Below are positions 44,005 to 56,190 of a DNA stretch of 64,000 nucleotides, piece by piece (the first letter of the stretch is position 1; each line of letters starts with the position of its first letter). The DNA is taken from NCBI GenBank assembly GCA_947359465.1, contig OX375875.1:55299583-55363582 (forward strand). The letters run 5' to 3'. The DNA comes from Metellina segmentata. Taxonomy: Eukaryota > Arthropoda > Arachnida > Araneae > Tetragnathidae. Position numbers and translations under genes: made by a program. The notes beneath the pieces were generated by a model. It was not told where the DNA came from. It worked only from the letters and a program-made list of their open reading frames with translations, and made no database searches.

Positions 44005-45099
44005 CAGTTAAGTGTTTTGTTTTTCATGTATATAACTATCTGCGCGTGTTTTTTTTCTTCGATTTTTCGCATCATATAATTTTTGTACTCTGTAGTTACA
44101 TATTTTGTTCTAGAAGAATAGTTAAATTAAAGATTTTTAATTTATTAAATTGATATGAACGTTTAAAAATTATAACATTCCAAAATAATTTATTCACAAC
44201 GACAATTTTTGCTTAGTTTAATGACTGAGTCCGATCGTACTAACTTCGGAAACAAGTATCACAAGTACGTCTTCTTGATTCCTTAGGACATGTGTCTCAG
44301 TATTAATCACAAAATACATTTTAAAACAAAGTATCCCTGTACTACTTGCTATCGATCATAGCTCACTGGGTCATACTGGGGTCGAAAATTGGCCAAGGGT
44401 CAATAAATTCTTGGAGGACAAAGAGGGCAAGAGGTATGGTTGATAAATTGCTCACTGCCAGGGCTCAGACAGTCTATTTTAATACGCTTGAATAATTCTA
44501 TGAAATAAATTCAGTATGTTCTTTTGCATTAGATTTCATTATATTCAGAGAGCCCTAGATTCTTCTCATTACATTTTATAAACGATATAATGTATTATCA
44601 ATCCAACTGAAAACAACTCTTTTCTTTTGTCGTCTACTACTTTTGGAGCAAATTGTTGAATTTGAGAATATATTAATAGATAGTAAGTAATGAGGAACTG
44701 TTTGAGAATTTGGATAGTTATATAACTATCAGACTGAGCATCAGCATAATATCAATCCCAAAATATTGAAGTGATATTTATAAAGCAGCATTGATAGAAA
44801 GGTTTTAAGTATTTTGTTAAAAAGTGTACGATGATATAGAATAGATCAGATACGTTTGATAGGAGGTAGGCTAAGAAAGGTTTGCTAAAAAAAAGCGTTC
44901 CTTAAACTCCGATATGATACGTAAACTGCTTTGCATAAAATGTGATGTAAAATTATTTTAAGGACACACAGTAAATATTTAAATAACTGAGATGAAATAT
45001 CATGAATTCCATAGTGTTTATTTAAAATTCATCACTTATTTATATTATAATGTAACTATTTGACCAGATTATAATCAAATAGTAAAGTTGAAATTCAAT
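44005..45099. other. AT-rich stretch without recognised genes
   Basis: No element or exon is recognised. Confidence 0.4.
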
Positions 45100-45380
45100 T
45101 TTTGTTCGAGGACTCTAGAGCTTGCTTTACACATCAAAATTGTTTCTCTTTAAAATATGTTCACGTTTCCTTATATATACTGGTGGTTTTGTTTAGATGA
45201 GTATCTGTACATTAGCAAAACTGACCCGATCTTGAAGGAAGAGATATAACGTCTGTAGAAAACAGACTCTATCTTAATCCCACCATCATTAAAAAATTGT
45301 CATCTTGACCACAAGATATCTTGTCATCAATAAAAAATAGTCAGTTCTAGGTTTACGAGATATCTTGTCGAAAACACTTG
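45100..45380 (-). promoter_or_regulatory. Diverged inverted relative of the 31.1-kb promoter
   Basis: On the minus strand the blocks occur in the same order as at 31085-31260: TTTTCGACAAGATATCTCG (motif at 45369-45354), GACAAGATATCTTGTG (45325-45310, nearly perfect palindrome), CAAGATCGGGTCAGTTTT (45234-45217), AACCACCAG (45188-45180), TATATATAA (45179-45171) and GCTCTA..GTC (45121 on). The spacing from CAGTTTT to AACCACCAG is 28 bases here and 27 there. No TCAGTC initiator or first exon follows, so it is probably non-functional or strongly diverged. It points toward the 31-kb copy. Confidence 0.5.
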
Positions 45381-48300
45381 GAAGGTTAAAAGATGTCTAT
45401 ATAATTTATTCTTAACTGGCGCTTTAATTATTACACGTTATGGAGGTCTGAGGTTTAATGGAGGAGATAATAGGGATTGTATATGAGAAGTGCAGTAAAA
45501 GTAATGAAGTATTTTTAGCTTTTGTGTTCGAAGTTCTATTGCACCGAATTCAAGTTTCCTTAAGAAATGTTATGCAGAACTAAAATATAATCATTTTTGT
45601 TAATGAAAGACGATATTAGTGAGTATTTTGGAAAATTTAAAAGTTTTAAGTTGAACTAAACTAGAATTTAAACTATTGATTTCAAGTAACGCATTCGAAG
45701 AATTAACTATTTTCCAAAACATTTTGGAAACTATTCTTTGAAAACTATGTATTATATTTCCGACTATCGTCTCAATTGACTTAAATAACGGTTTTTGAGA
45801 TAAAAATTAGAAATTCCAAACTGAGTAAATAGAATAGAAACATTTAATAACAAAATTACAATTATATATAGTTAATAACATATTTATAATTATACCTGGT
45901 TAGAATAATTGTCAAGGATTGAGTATTTCATTAACACCCACGATACTAATGTTTAATAAACAGTTAATAAATAAAATTTCAAAAGCGCGTGAGACTATCA
46001 AAATGAGTTCATTCGTTTGTAATTTGATTTGTATTATAGATTCAGTTAAAACCAAACTAACTGCATTAGCATCAAATAAAGTGGTTAAATTTATTCAATT
46101 CAATAAATAGTAATATAAAGTTAGCAAAAAGTAATACCGGTATTCATAATAGGCAAACGCGTGAAATTCAACGATCTGAACTCACAAATTATTCGAAATC
46201 ATTCTTTATGAATAGAAATTCCTTAATTAAGGTACACGGGTGAGGAAAAAATTTAAAAAAAAAAGTAATATTTTTGACAGTTGCAGCACGAATAAGTTTA
46301 AGCGAATTCATTCCTATTGAACTTTGCCTATGTTTCAACTTCTAAAGAATAGATGAAATTATGAATATGACATATAACCTACTTATCGTTCTTTGTATAT
46401 TGTCACTCAACCATTCAGATCCACTTCAGCTGCATGATGAAGAAGATACATTTTTTGGTGAACAAAAATACTGTGATTTGTTAAGTCATAATCGTTAACC
46501 GAAGTTATATAGTAGGCATATGAAAATTTATTCAGTGCAGACTGTTTGAATTTATATTTTAAGACGCGTACATAAACTTTGATTTAGTACTTAAAGTAAT
46601 TGTTGTATCTTTTCATGTTTTTGAAGTGTTAGTCAAGTTTTGTTAAGTATTTAAAACTAGCTCATCGTAGATAATAAATAGTAATCTTAGGTAGCAGATA
46701 ATACATACTAAAATAACGTTCGCACATTCACAAAATAAGCTTTCATTTGTAATTAATAAATGCAACATAAATTCGTACAAAAATTAAAGTTATTAAGCGT
46801 AATTTATCAAATTATTTCACAAATTTATTTCAATGATCATAACAAGCAGAAAACAATTAGTTTTGTTAGAATTACAACCTCTAGAATTTTGAGCATCAAA
46901 CACATTCCAGTTTTGTAATAGATACTCATATATTTAATAATTGTTTTGATAGAAAGCATGAGCATGTGTTTTCTGGGAATATAATGCTATCCTTATATTT
47001 CATAAAAATCATATGAAATGGTGAGACAGAAATAGTTTGTAAAATTATTTTACGAAGCTCTGTAAGAAGGATCGATAAGTATATTCACTGACCATAACCT
47101 GCTGCTGTAAAAACATAACTATTTAAAACAATTCATTAGATAGTCAGTTAATATGTTTAAACTCAGAGCAAAGTATATTTGATTTTAAATTTTGTTAAAT
47201 TAAGTGAATATATTAGATTTACTGAAACGTTTGTTTATTTAAGATAAATTGTTTTTAAGTGAAATAAAGGCATTGAAGTTGCATAAAATGGTGACTAAAT
47301 TGCTGTAAATATACTTGTAAAAGTAACTAATTCATTGTTTAAATACAGTCTTTTAGACTCTATAACTAGGTGTTCTAAAATTAAACTCTAGTAAAATCTT
47401 AGATTTTAGGAAGTATTTTGAAATAAATAAAATTTGTAGTTAAATTTTTTTGCGATAAAATATGTGCGCAATAACACATGTAGCATGTTCTGAATGATTA
47501 CAAAGTAAACATGCAGAACAAAAACCATTTAATTGAAATGCAAAAGTTAAGATTTTAGGTAATAAAAAACAAATACTTTGTGCAATGAAAATATAGGCGT
47601 TGAACATGACATACAGCATCTTCAAATAATATAATTTCAAAAGTAGAATAGTTCCACAACCGCAAATGAATAATGCTAATGTTTGATCAAATTCTGAACA
47701 CAAACTCGTATAAAGTTACATTTTATATATTCTTTCTATGGAAAATTACTCAAGAATTTAGAGAATGAAAACTAAAATAAAGAGCAAATATGCTTTTCGA
47801 AACAATAAAAAGTGATGGGCTATGAAATATTACAAAAGTAGAATTAGTAAGACCAATTTCAGCATTTATGACCGAACAACAGCTTGCTTGATGGACAAAG
47901 TTGACTCTTGCAAGCATCATGACATTGTTTACAACGTAATATAATTGAAGACTGTCGAAGAGTTTGCATTTTTATAGTTTATATCCTTTTAATGTATTTG
48001 ATTCATACCATTTTATGATTAATTTTGCGTGAATTAATTTTGCACCCAAAAAGAAACCAATGTGTTCTTTTTAAAGTCATTTTATAACTTACAATTTCTG
48101 ATTTCGTAAAATTTCGCCTTATTAATCTTAAAAGATCTCTTAATATAAAGTAGAGCATTATGAAAGGCTTCTGAGGTTCAGTTGCTGGTACAAATAATAT
48201 AGAAGTTCAAAAAATACATAATTCTGCTTATGATACATTATTTACAACATATTTTCTAAAATGTCTTTCTTCCAACTTTTTAACATTTGATATATAACTA

Positions 48301-48833
48301 AGTAGGTAATTCTAAACATTTTAGAAATTTGTAGAAATACAAAGTTTTACAACATTGCCAATTAACCCATTCTTTTGAGGAAACAAGATATTAATATCTT
48401 AAAAATATGCTTTAAATTACTTAAAATATTTTAACTGACGTATAATAAACTGGGTTAATTAAATTGATATTTAAACAGTTATAACTATTGAATATTATTA
48501 AATTCTTTAACCTTGTCATCATTAAAAGAACAATTGAATCATCGCCAGTTTTACTAAAATGTTTATTTTATTGTTTTATTTTTTAGTTTATTTATGCTCA
48601 TTTTGTTTTAATGATATTTTTTAAGAAAAATTTCTCCCGATGTGGACCGTTTGTTAAAAATTAATTACAGTCTGCTTAGTCAGTAAAATATATTCTTCCT
48701 AAAATTTGCACATCGTATTTTATCTGTTTTCCCAACTTCATTTTGTGGATTCTCTAGGATAGTACAAAAAGATGCAGAATAATGCACGCAGCTAAAATTA
48801 AGTTAAAATAAATCAATAAGCGCAATTTCTTAC
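45381..48833. other. AT-rich stretch without recognised genes
   Basis: Only short chance frames are present. No transposon remnant is recognised over 3.4 kb. Confidence 0.4.
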
Positions 48834-49040
48834 CGTTCACTAGAGGATGAAGAGCGGTTTGTTATTTCCTCGATTGACCCTTTTAGAACCAGAAGAATTC
48901 TCCGTAAGGTGATTGCGAGTAGTTCCCATCAGAAATTATCAGCCTGTGTGCTAACTGCAGTGTAAACACACGTGTTTCGTGGCCTGTCACCATCATTTCA
49001 AGAGACCGAAGACCTCATGAAAGCAGCGCCATCTTACGGA
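48834..49040 (-). other. Possible non-coding first exon
   Basis: A 200-bp patch is GC-richer than everything for 3 kb on either side. On the minus strand it contains AAGATGGCGCTGCTTTCATG (a short frame that stops at once) and ends in a good donor, GTGAACG then GTAAGAAA (exon end at 48834). It could be the 5' leader of a gene reading leftward, but no TATA or initiator could be fixed and no next exon is assigned. Confidence 0.25.
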
Positions 49041-49810
49041 TATTCTTCAAAATCGGTTAGTCTCTCAGCAAAGGGGTAATCAACATTAAGCTTAAACCGA
49101 TAAAAGAAGTCGCCACGATTCTTTTAATACAAGCTACTTTCAATCCAAACTCGTTACTTTTATTTGCCAGGTTTCTCAATAACAGAAGTAATCAACATCA
49201 TTTTATTAATGTAACGGAAAAATAGATTTTCACAGTCTTTTCATTTTCGTTACGTTGATAAAATGACGAATCGAACAAACGATAATCAAAAAAATTACTA
49301 TCTAATTTTTCATTGCAGTAACAACGTAATTGTTTGAATTTGTTCTTTTCAAAAGAGGAACATGCCTATTATCAGCTGATTACAAATTAATTTCTTTTTC
49401 ATTCCGTATCCGATTTCCATTTTCGTTTTTCATATTACAATTATTAAAAACTACTAATTAATAAATAAAAAAGTGTCTTCGATGTTTGTTTGGCAAGAAA
49501 ATAAAAAAAGTTTAGGTACAGTACAGCGATTCAAGTACATCTATGAAAAATATGATTAAATCCTATCGTATTATAATTCTTTTTCACATATTTTTTTCTC
49601 AACTTTTTAATGTTTCGTTGTAAGTAAAATTGCATTCTTTATACTGAGTAAACGATATCGTCAGCAAGCACACTTTCATGCTCTTGGAGTAACAACATCT
49701 ATATTTTATTCTGTGAATTCTTTTTTAATCCTCTTAAGGGATCATACGTATAATTCCACCTTGCAATCTGCAATGTTTCCTGTATGATTTCTAACCAATT
49801 TTGACCTTCT

Positions 49811-50100
49811 TGAACAATCTAATAGTTCCAAAGGCTTATATTCTAAGAACAATATCAATAGAATCTTTCCAAAGGATTCTATTAAAAAAAATAGCAATAA
49901 TTTTCAAAGGTTATAGTCCTTGAATAGGAGCGATATAATCTTTCTAGTGGATTCTATTCTACGAAAAGATGTAATAAATTTTTCCAAGTGATTCTGTTAT
50001 CAGGAATGACACAATATAATTTTCTCAACGGATTCTATTCTACAGAATTAGCCAATAGAATCGTCCTAAAAGATTCTATTACCAATAAAATATTTCGGAA
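49811..50100. repeat. Degenerate array of about 50-bp units with a palindromic core
   Basis: GGATTCTATT or GATTCTATT recurs at roughly 50-bp steps (near 49874, 49955, 50030, 50073), preceded by variants of AATCTTTCCAA. The best unit forms a perfect 9-bp stem, AATAGAATC / GATTCTATT with a 9-base loop, at 49857-49883. It is an old, diverged minisatellite. Confidence 0.65.
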
Positions 50101-50309
50101 TGTTGAAAAAATCCATGGATTCTTCAGAAAACTTGATGATAGTCATTAAATGTGTGACTACACTTCTTGAATACCACGTGACGTCTGGTTGGTTAAAGAT
50201 TATACGTTTTCTTTCGATTTAGCTTGAGTACATGAAGTAATTTCAGTATTTGTGTATTTTAAATTGGAAACTAAATTTGAAATAAATCAATTACTAATGT
50301 TTTGTCCCA

Positions 50310-51152
50310 TACTGTCAATAACAAAAAAAATCGACGTACAACGAAGGTGCAGAATTACAGTGGTGCCGGGCTCGATCAACTTGGCATGGAACTGACTGGG
50401 GACGTATAGTCTTTAGTGACGAGTCCCGTTTCCAATTGTGTCCTGACGACAACCGCAGACTCGTATGGAGACCTCCAGGGCAGTGTGGGGATCTTGCCCT
50501 TACTATCTCAAGACACACATAACCACAATAGGACGTTATGGTCTGAGGTGCCATCTCCTTTGATAGGCGAGCCTCTTTGATAGTCATTTCTGGCACACTT
50601 ACAGCACAGCGGTAAGGTTACATTCCACGACCGGTTGTGTTACCGTTCCTTTTGCTACACCCCGGACTTACTTTTCAACAAGATGAACCCGATTCATAGC
50701 AACCCGGTCGCACACGTCACGTGTTGATATGAATTTTCTTCAAGCTTTCCCAACACTTCCTTGGCCAGCTAGGTCTCCTGATCTCTCTCCCATAGAGCAG
50801 ATTTGGGACGTTATGGGAAGGCAATTGAAAACATCCCGAAATGTTGACCATTAACCCGAAGGAGACAATTTGGCAAGAAATTCAGCAGGACAACATCCGG
50901 GAACTTTTTCAGTCTATGCCACGCCGGGTGACAGCTTACATTCAGGCCAGAGGTGGACCAACGCCTTATTGACCTCCTCCTTTTATAACGGTCAAACTCC
51001 GAAATAAATCATTCAACTGTTCTAAAATTTTAATCGTTTGTTTTGCTATGTATGTTCTTCGCTATCCACCTATTTTTATCGCTATCCACCTATTTTTATC
51101 GCAATCAGACAACTCCTTCTTTGTGCGTTGATTTTTTTTGTTAAAGAGTATA
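50310..51152 (+). mobile_element. Tc1-like element of the 1.4-kb family, internally deleted
   Basis: The left end TACTGTCAATAACAAAAAAA continuing ATCGACG and the right end TGATTTTTTTTGTTAAAGAG followed by TA match the termini of copies 1 and 2. About 550 bp are missing: the left repeat runs almost directly into the middle of the transposase. A 20-bp duplication, CTATCCACCTATTTTTATCG, lies near 51060-51100. Orientation is opposite to the other copies. Confidence 0.9.
50347..50971 (+). pseudogene. Tc1 transposase remnant without DNA-binding domain, many stops
   Basis: The frame opens at AELQWCRARSTWHGTDWGRI, equivalent to residue 134 of copy 2. It continues VFSDESRFQLCPDDNRR (first catalytic D), and after several stops GAISFDRRASLIVISGTLTA and LTFQQDEPDS with the second D. 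The E region is in another frame and reads SPIEQIWDVMGRQL. It ends MPRRVTAYIQARGGPTPY and a normal stop. At least five nonsense codons and one or more frameshifts are present. Plainly older than copy 1. Confidence 0.9.
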
Positions 51153-51341
51153 TTAAATAGCTTGTATAAGCCCAACTTGATCACTTTCATAAATCTCAAC
51201 ATAAAAAGATCAGAGTTGCACCTTATTTACATCTGTTTCAGCTATCAAACTGGTACTATTCTCAATTTCAATGTGAAACGTCTTATACAGAGGCTGTTCA
51301 CGCATTTTTTAGACAATGTATATTGTATTCACAAAACTAAA

Positions 51342-51980
51342 TTACATAAAATTCTTGTGTTTTAAATGTTCTATTTGATAGCCCTTATTCTGAACTATCT
51401 TTCGACACCGTAATTTCCAGGATAATATGGCCTTTTGAAGTGTCAGAACAGGTATTCTATCCCATTCCTCCTGAACAGCTTTCCAGAGTCCTGTAAAGGT
51501 TGTGGGACGACGTTTGGATAATGCATATTTTAAAAGTCCGAAAGCACAAAAATCCATCGGGAGATTTAGTAGGGATATCAGTGAAGGATATGGCCTTGAT
51601 ACCGGTTTTTTGTTCCATTTCTTTTAGGAAATTTACAGTGGATTTTGATGTGTGACTGCTAGCTTTGTCTTGATGGAGTTCCACAGATTGATGGCACTGT
51701 GGGCAAAGCGATGGTATTTCATTCAGAAAAATTGGCGATAAAATATGTTCATGATAATATTTGGAGTTAATCTTGACATTTTTTCCACTCTCTTTATTTT
51801 TAACTTGACATTATATGAAAAACCAGCAACAATCATGAATCCCTTAGAAAAACTTTCTTTCGATTCTGTGAACCATGTACTTAAATTTTTTTTCTCCCCT
51901 TTTATGATAATAAATGGCTTTTTTTTACTGGAAAGAGCATAAATATAGCTTTGGAACCACTGCTTTGTTAAAAACGCCAT
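51342..51980 (-). pseudogene. Tc1/mariner-type transposase remnant with D third residue
   Basis: Reading leftward: KKNLSTWFTESKESFSKGFM, IVAGFSYNVKLKIKRVEK, LTPNIIMNIFYRQFF, then ELHQDKASSHTSKSTVNFLK with the second catalytic D, KTGIKAISFTDIPTKSPD, and in another frame MDFCAFGLLKYALSKRRP with the third residue D, then LWKAVQEEWDRIP and LSWKLRCRKIVQNKGYQIEH. A small deletion at the SPD/MDF junction shifts the frame. The long spacing and the final D set it apart from every other element here (maT or VS type in current schemes; I cannot choose). The N-terminus is missing. Confidence 0.8.
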
Positions 51981-51989
51981 TTTGAATAA

Positions 51990-53364
51990 AAACTAACCTC
52001 TCAAGCCGCAGGCGATAATTTTGCCTTTTAAAAACATAGTATACAACTGCAATTATTTCTTTTGTAGCACACGATTTTTTATTACCGCTAACCAAAATCG
52101 TCTAAAATATGTGCGAACAGCCTCTGTACTCTGGTTGTTTAGCTTCATGCACTGTTAACTGCGAAGAGCCCTTGGAATTTTGATGCTTATGATTTCTAAA
52201 TTCGTTTTATGAATGTAAAACCTTCAAAAGTTATTTTTAATGGATCTTAACCTTTCAACGTGATGGATTCCTCTATTTAGGATGGATTTTGGTTTGAGAA
52301 AACAAATACTTTTTTATAAAAATCGCATTGTTTGAAATTTCTCAAACGTTTTAGTATTACTCAGTAAAATCAAAATTGTTCCGGCCCGAAAATGTGAGAA
52401 CAACAATTACTACAGCAAGCGTTGCAGAAAGAAGTGCTGTTTCAAAATATTTTAAAACGTCTAAACTTGAGAAGAATATTAACAATTATTCCAAACAATT
52501 TTCACAATTATTTTAAATACGAATTTCTAAGTAACTAATAAAGAATTTCAATAATGATTCAAAATAATTTCAAACATGTTTAAAAACCATTTTAACAATA
52601 GTTGAAATGTTCCATAAATTATACCACTGGCTCTATATTACGAGTAATTAGAACCGTGTCTGATCCTAATTGTAAAAACCATTTGAGACGGTGTAATCTT
52701 GAAAATACCATTAGTGCTTCTGAAATGCATTTCTAACTTGATAGCAACCAGTTTTTAACAATTTCAACAATGATTAAATAATTATTTCAGTAATAATTAA
52801 AAACAATTACATCAATTACTTTTAAAACAATTTCAATAATAATTAATAATAATTTTAACAATAAGAAACATTTTAAACAGTGATTAAAAATAATTTCAAC
52901 AGTTATTAAGAAATAATTTAAGCAGTTATTAAAAACAATTTTAACTTTGATTATAAGACTCACTGAAATACATTACTGTCTTCATAATGTGAGTAGATGA
53001 AACATCATATATTCTTTACTGCAAAATATCACTGCAGATCATTCCGTCTGAAAATTCCATCAATGCTTCTAAAATTATTTTGTAACTTGATAGACACGAA
53101 TGAATCTTCGATTCTTAGTCTTCGAAAATAAACCTAGAAACATTCAACTCACGCAAGATGTATTTATTCAAATTAAACTTAAATATTTGAATAAATACAA
53201 AGCAATCAGTTTTCATGCAAATAATTCATATTTGATTTTATTTTATGGTTTTGTGTGTACGTGTGTGTGTGTGACAAGCTATAAACACAAGAATAAATAA
53301 ATTGTGATTTTAAAACTATGAAAAAAAACGTTACTTTTATTTTAAATCAGCACATATAAACTGC
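51990..53364. other. AT-rich stretch with degenerate AACAATTT-type repeats
   Basis: From about 52440 to 52960 the sequence is a loose array of AACAATTTCAACAATGATTA-like units, probably slippage-derived. No gene is recognised. A GT run lies at 53252-53272. Confidence 0.5.
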
Positions 53365-53830
53365 AGATGCACAGACCGAGGTCCGCGGGCCTCATGTGGC
53401 CCTCCGTTGATTTGGTGGCAACCCGCTTCACCATGCATTATTTTTACTTTACAAGAAGTTACACCAAACTTCGTAGAGGTAATGCATAAAAGTGCGTTTG
53501 TCTCTTTAAGTCAACTTATATCAGTGAACAAACACTTTCAGTCATGAATATTGACAAATCAAAAAGCAGGAACCGCTTTACTAATGAAAATTTAGAATCA
53601 CTTTTGCACCATGGCTACAACAAAAATCGAACTAGATGTTAAAACAATTCTTAAATCATTGCATGTCAACGCATCAAATTAAATTCTTCATTTACTTTGT
53701 AAAATCTTCTTTTTGTAACAGTAAAAATTTAAATTATTTAATTAAACTTTATAAATAATATATGATAGGTAACTTCATTGCAGTTTCTTGGCAGCCCTCC
53801 CATGAGATTCATAGACAATTTATTTGGTAT
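53365..53830 (+). pseudogene. hAT element remnant with C-terminal dimerisation motif
   Basis: A GC-rich start (CCGAGGTCCGCGGGCCTCAT, GTGGCCCTCC) resembles the ends of hAT elements. Inside, SEQTLSVMNIDKSKSRNRF and TNENLESLLH form the hAT C-terminal dimerisation motif (CEQ.FS.MN.NKS..R..LT..HL), with the leading C lost. GGCAGCCCTCCCATGAG at 53790-53806 could be the other end. All other coding is deleted. It may belong to the same broad group as the remnant at 28480-29670. Confidence 0.7.
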
Positions 53831-54924
53831 AGATTATTCCTTGGTCTAGAAGTCTGTATATAAATTTTTCGGTCGATAAAAAATATTAACTGTAAATTTC
53901 GTTTGCATTATAATTTATAAAATGCTAAAAGATTATAATTTTGCGTTCCTTTTTTCGCTAAACCAAGCCGCTAAGTAATTCCGTTCTCTAATAAAGACGT
54001 ATTTTGCTGTGCGTTGTTTTAATCTGTTTAAATCCGTATCTGCTTAAAACACGCACAGAAATGGAGCTAGAAAAAATGCTATCAAACATGTGATATCATT
54101 CACTACTTCACGGACATATTGCCTTCATAGGTTAAATACTAAAATTTAATCACGAAATGGAACTTTACCACGTATATCATGGACTACAAATCCCCTTTTA
54201 ATTTAGTACAAAAATTAAATCATTTTCTATATCATAAATGAGGTGATCAAAGCAAGAGTGGCCTAACCCACCAGCATACTCAGTAGGGATAAATGCGATT
54301 TTCTAGCTACCATTTTTTATATATTCTTATTTAACCACAAGGTGATACGAAATTCTGAAAATTTGTTTTTCAGTGATTAACACTAAGTTATTTTGCAATT
54401 TTAGAACACTTGAACTTGCACATTAAAAAATAAAAGATCTTAATAAAAGGTGATAGTAAAATTTTTGGATTTTCGTGGGTCACTCTTGCTACGCTAGTCT
54501 CAATTAAACTCATTTTTCCTTATTAAAATAGGTGAAATCCGTAAAGCTTATTGTATACTAATTTTCCTACATTCGCAGACCTATATTCATATAATCAAGC
54601 GTGCTTTTTTTTAACTAAAATTATCGCGTTTCTTTAACTGAAAAAATTAGCTAAATAGAGTTGAATTATTTGTAAATATGATTTGTTAGCATTATTGTAG
54701 ACTATTCTAAAAAGTACATACCTAGAAAAAAGTTTCAACGATATTTGATGCAAATATCACTTCATGAAATAAAAATTTTAGTTCAGTTTTGAACGAGGCT
54801 ATTGTTTTTAGTTTTATGTAAATAATGCAAACTTTTGAAGCAAAGAATAATTAAAAACGACAGTATTAAAAGAATTTCGTATTCGAAACGGTCTTATTGG
54901 GATTCTCTTTTAATGGGACTAGCC
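53831..54924. other. AT-rich stretch without recognised genes
   Basis: No element or exon is recognised. Confidence 0.4.
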
Positions 54925-55000
54925 TGGTGGTCATAAGGTCAGATCTCTTGTCCAGCAGTCTCTAGGTTGAAATTCTGATCACAGCATGCATATTCATATT
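54925..55000 (+). repeat. tRNA-like SINE head of a second type
   Basis: GACTAGCCTGGTGGTCATAA resembles an A box, and TCTAGGTTGAAATTCTGATC contains a B box spaced as in a tRNA. The body of the common SINE does not follow, so it is either another family or an orphan head. Confidence 0.4.
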
Positions 55001-55185
55001 GGTTCAGAATCCACTTTAAGCCGTTAATCCCGGAATAATTAGCAAACGAGTAGCAAAAAATGGTCGTAAAATGACAAATCAAAACAAACATTTTAGAGTT
55101 GTTGGTTGGATGGAATGGGTTTTAATCACAAGGGCCATATTTGTCAAATCTGCACCAAACAACTTCAAGAAAATAGACATTTACT

Positions 55186-56064
55186 TACACAGTCCAGTCA
55201 CACTAATGTGACCACCTGTCAAAAGCCAGAATAACCACCTTTGGCAGAGCGGGTTATTCTGCGAGACGTGCAGGAAGAGAGTCAATTAGGTTTCTGATGA
55301 TGAGTGCACCCAGTGAATGCCAGGAAAACATTTCCCAAACCATAATGCTTCCTCCTTCAGCCTGGATCCTTCCGGCAATTGTTGCAGGGTGTTTGCTTTC
55401 AGACGTTTCACGCCGTATACGCCAACGTGCATCTGTCCGATGGAGCATCAAACTTGATTCATCGGAAAAAGCCACCTGTCGCCACTCTGTGGAAGTCCAG
55501 TTGCGGTACTGGCGTGCAAATTCCAGCCTTCGTCGCCGATGAACAGCAGTCAACATAAATGCGTCTGCTGCGGAGGCCCATGCGCAGTAACGTTCGCTGA
55601 ACCGTTGTTGAGGATACACTCTTGGTAGCCCCTTGGTTCATCTGGGCGATCAGTTGCTCAACAGTTGCACGTCTATTCGCCCGAACGCATCTCCGTTGCC
55701 TTCGTTCGCCTCTGTCATCTATAGCCCGTGGTGCACCACATGTGCCACGCCGCTGATTTTGGATAGTGCCATTTTTCCATGCATGGTATACTTTTACCAC
55801 GGCGGCACGCGAACAGTTCTCAAAATTAGCCGTTTCCGAAATGCTTCCACCCTTGGCCCGAAAGCCAATAATCATGCCCTTTTGGACGTCGGATAAATCA
55901 CTTCGTTTCTGCATTGCGCCAACGATTGAAATGCTTTCCGATGCCCTAGGACATCCTTTATATACACTCCACTGCAATGTGCTACCACCTGCCTTTTGTG
56001 ATTGGTTATTTCACGTTGACGTCGACAGTAGGTGGTGATCACATTAATGTGACTGGACTGTGTA
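55186..56064 (-). mobile_element. Tc1-like element, internally deleted, nested in SINE-like DNA
   Basis: CACAGTCCAGTCACACTAAT, continuing GTGACCACCTGTC, at the left and ATTAATGTGACTGGACTGTG at the right are inverted repeats of about 30 bp with one or two mismatches. TA duplications are at 55186-55187 and 56063-56064. At 879 bp it has lost the central catalytic region. These ends are unlike those of the other Tc1 elements, making this a third lineage. Confidence 0.93.
55254..55914 (-). pseudogene. Tc1-like transposase with catalytic core deleted
   Basis: From ATG at 55914 (MQKRSDLSDVQKGMIIGFRA): first helix-turn-helix, then RGTCGAPRAIDDRGERRQRR (GRPR-like linker region), then SSTTVQRTLLRMGLRSRR. 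A frameshift near 55555 moves to AVHRRRRLEFARQYRNWT and VAFSDESSLMLHRTD with the first catalytic D, then GGSIMVWEMFSWHSLGALI. Here an in-frame join skips the region holding the second D and the E, and the protein ends NLIDSLPARLAE. The DNA-binding domains survive nearly whole, so a truncated product, if made, could still bind ends. The frame is broken, so this is unlikely. Confidence 0.92.
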
Positions 56065-56190
56065 TAAACAAAACTTTGCTAACACTGAAGAGGAATACAT
56101 CCAGGGTGGAATCGAACCTGTGCCATCTACAACCCGCAGGTTTCCTGCGCAATGTGCAAATTCATTGAGCCATGTCGATTCCATCTTTTA

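Larger units (their letters stand above)
55080..56190 (-). repeat. tRNA-like SINE sequence split by a Tc1 insertion
   Basis: On the minus strand the right part (56190-56085) reads ATCGACATGGCTCAATGAAT, then CACAGGTTCGATTCCACCC with a consensus B box: a tRNA-like head. Its downstream sequence is interrupted by the Tc1 element at 55186-56064 and may resume at 55185-55080. The boundaries of this element are uncertain. Confidence 0.4.

Noticed and set aside
50315..50596. Minus-strand 93-codon frame
   Set aside because: Antisense to the decayed Tc1 transposase at 50347-50971.
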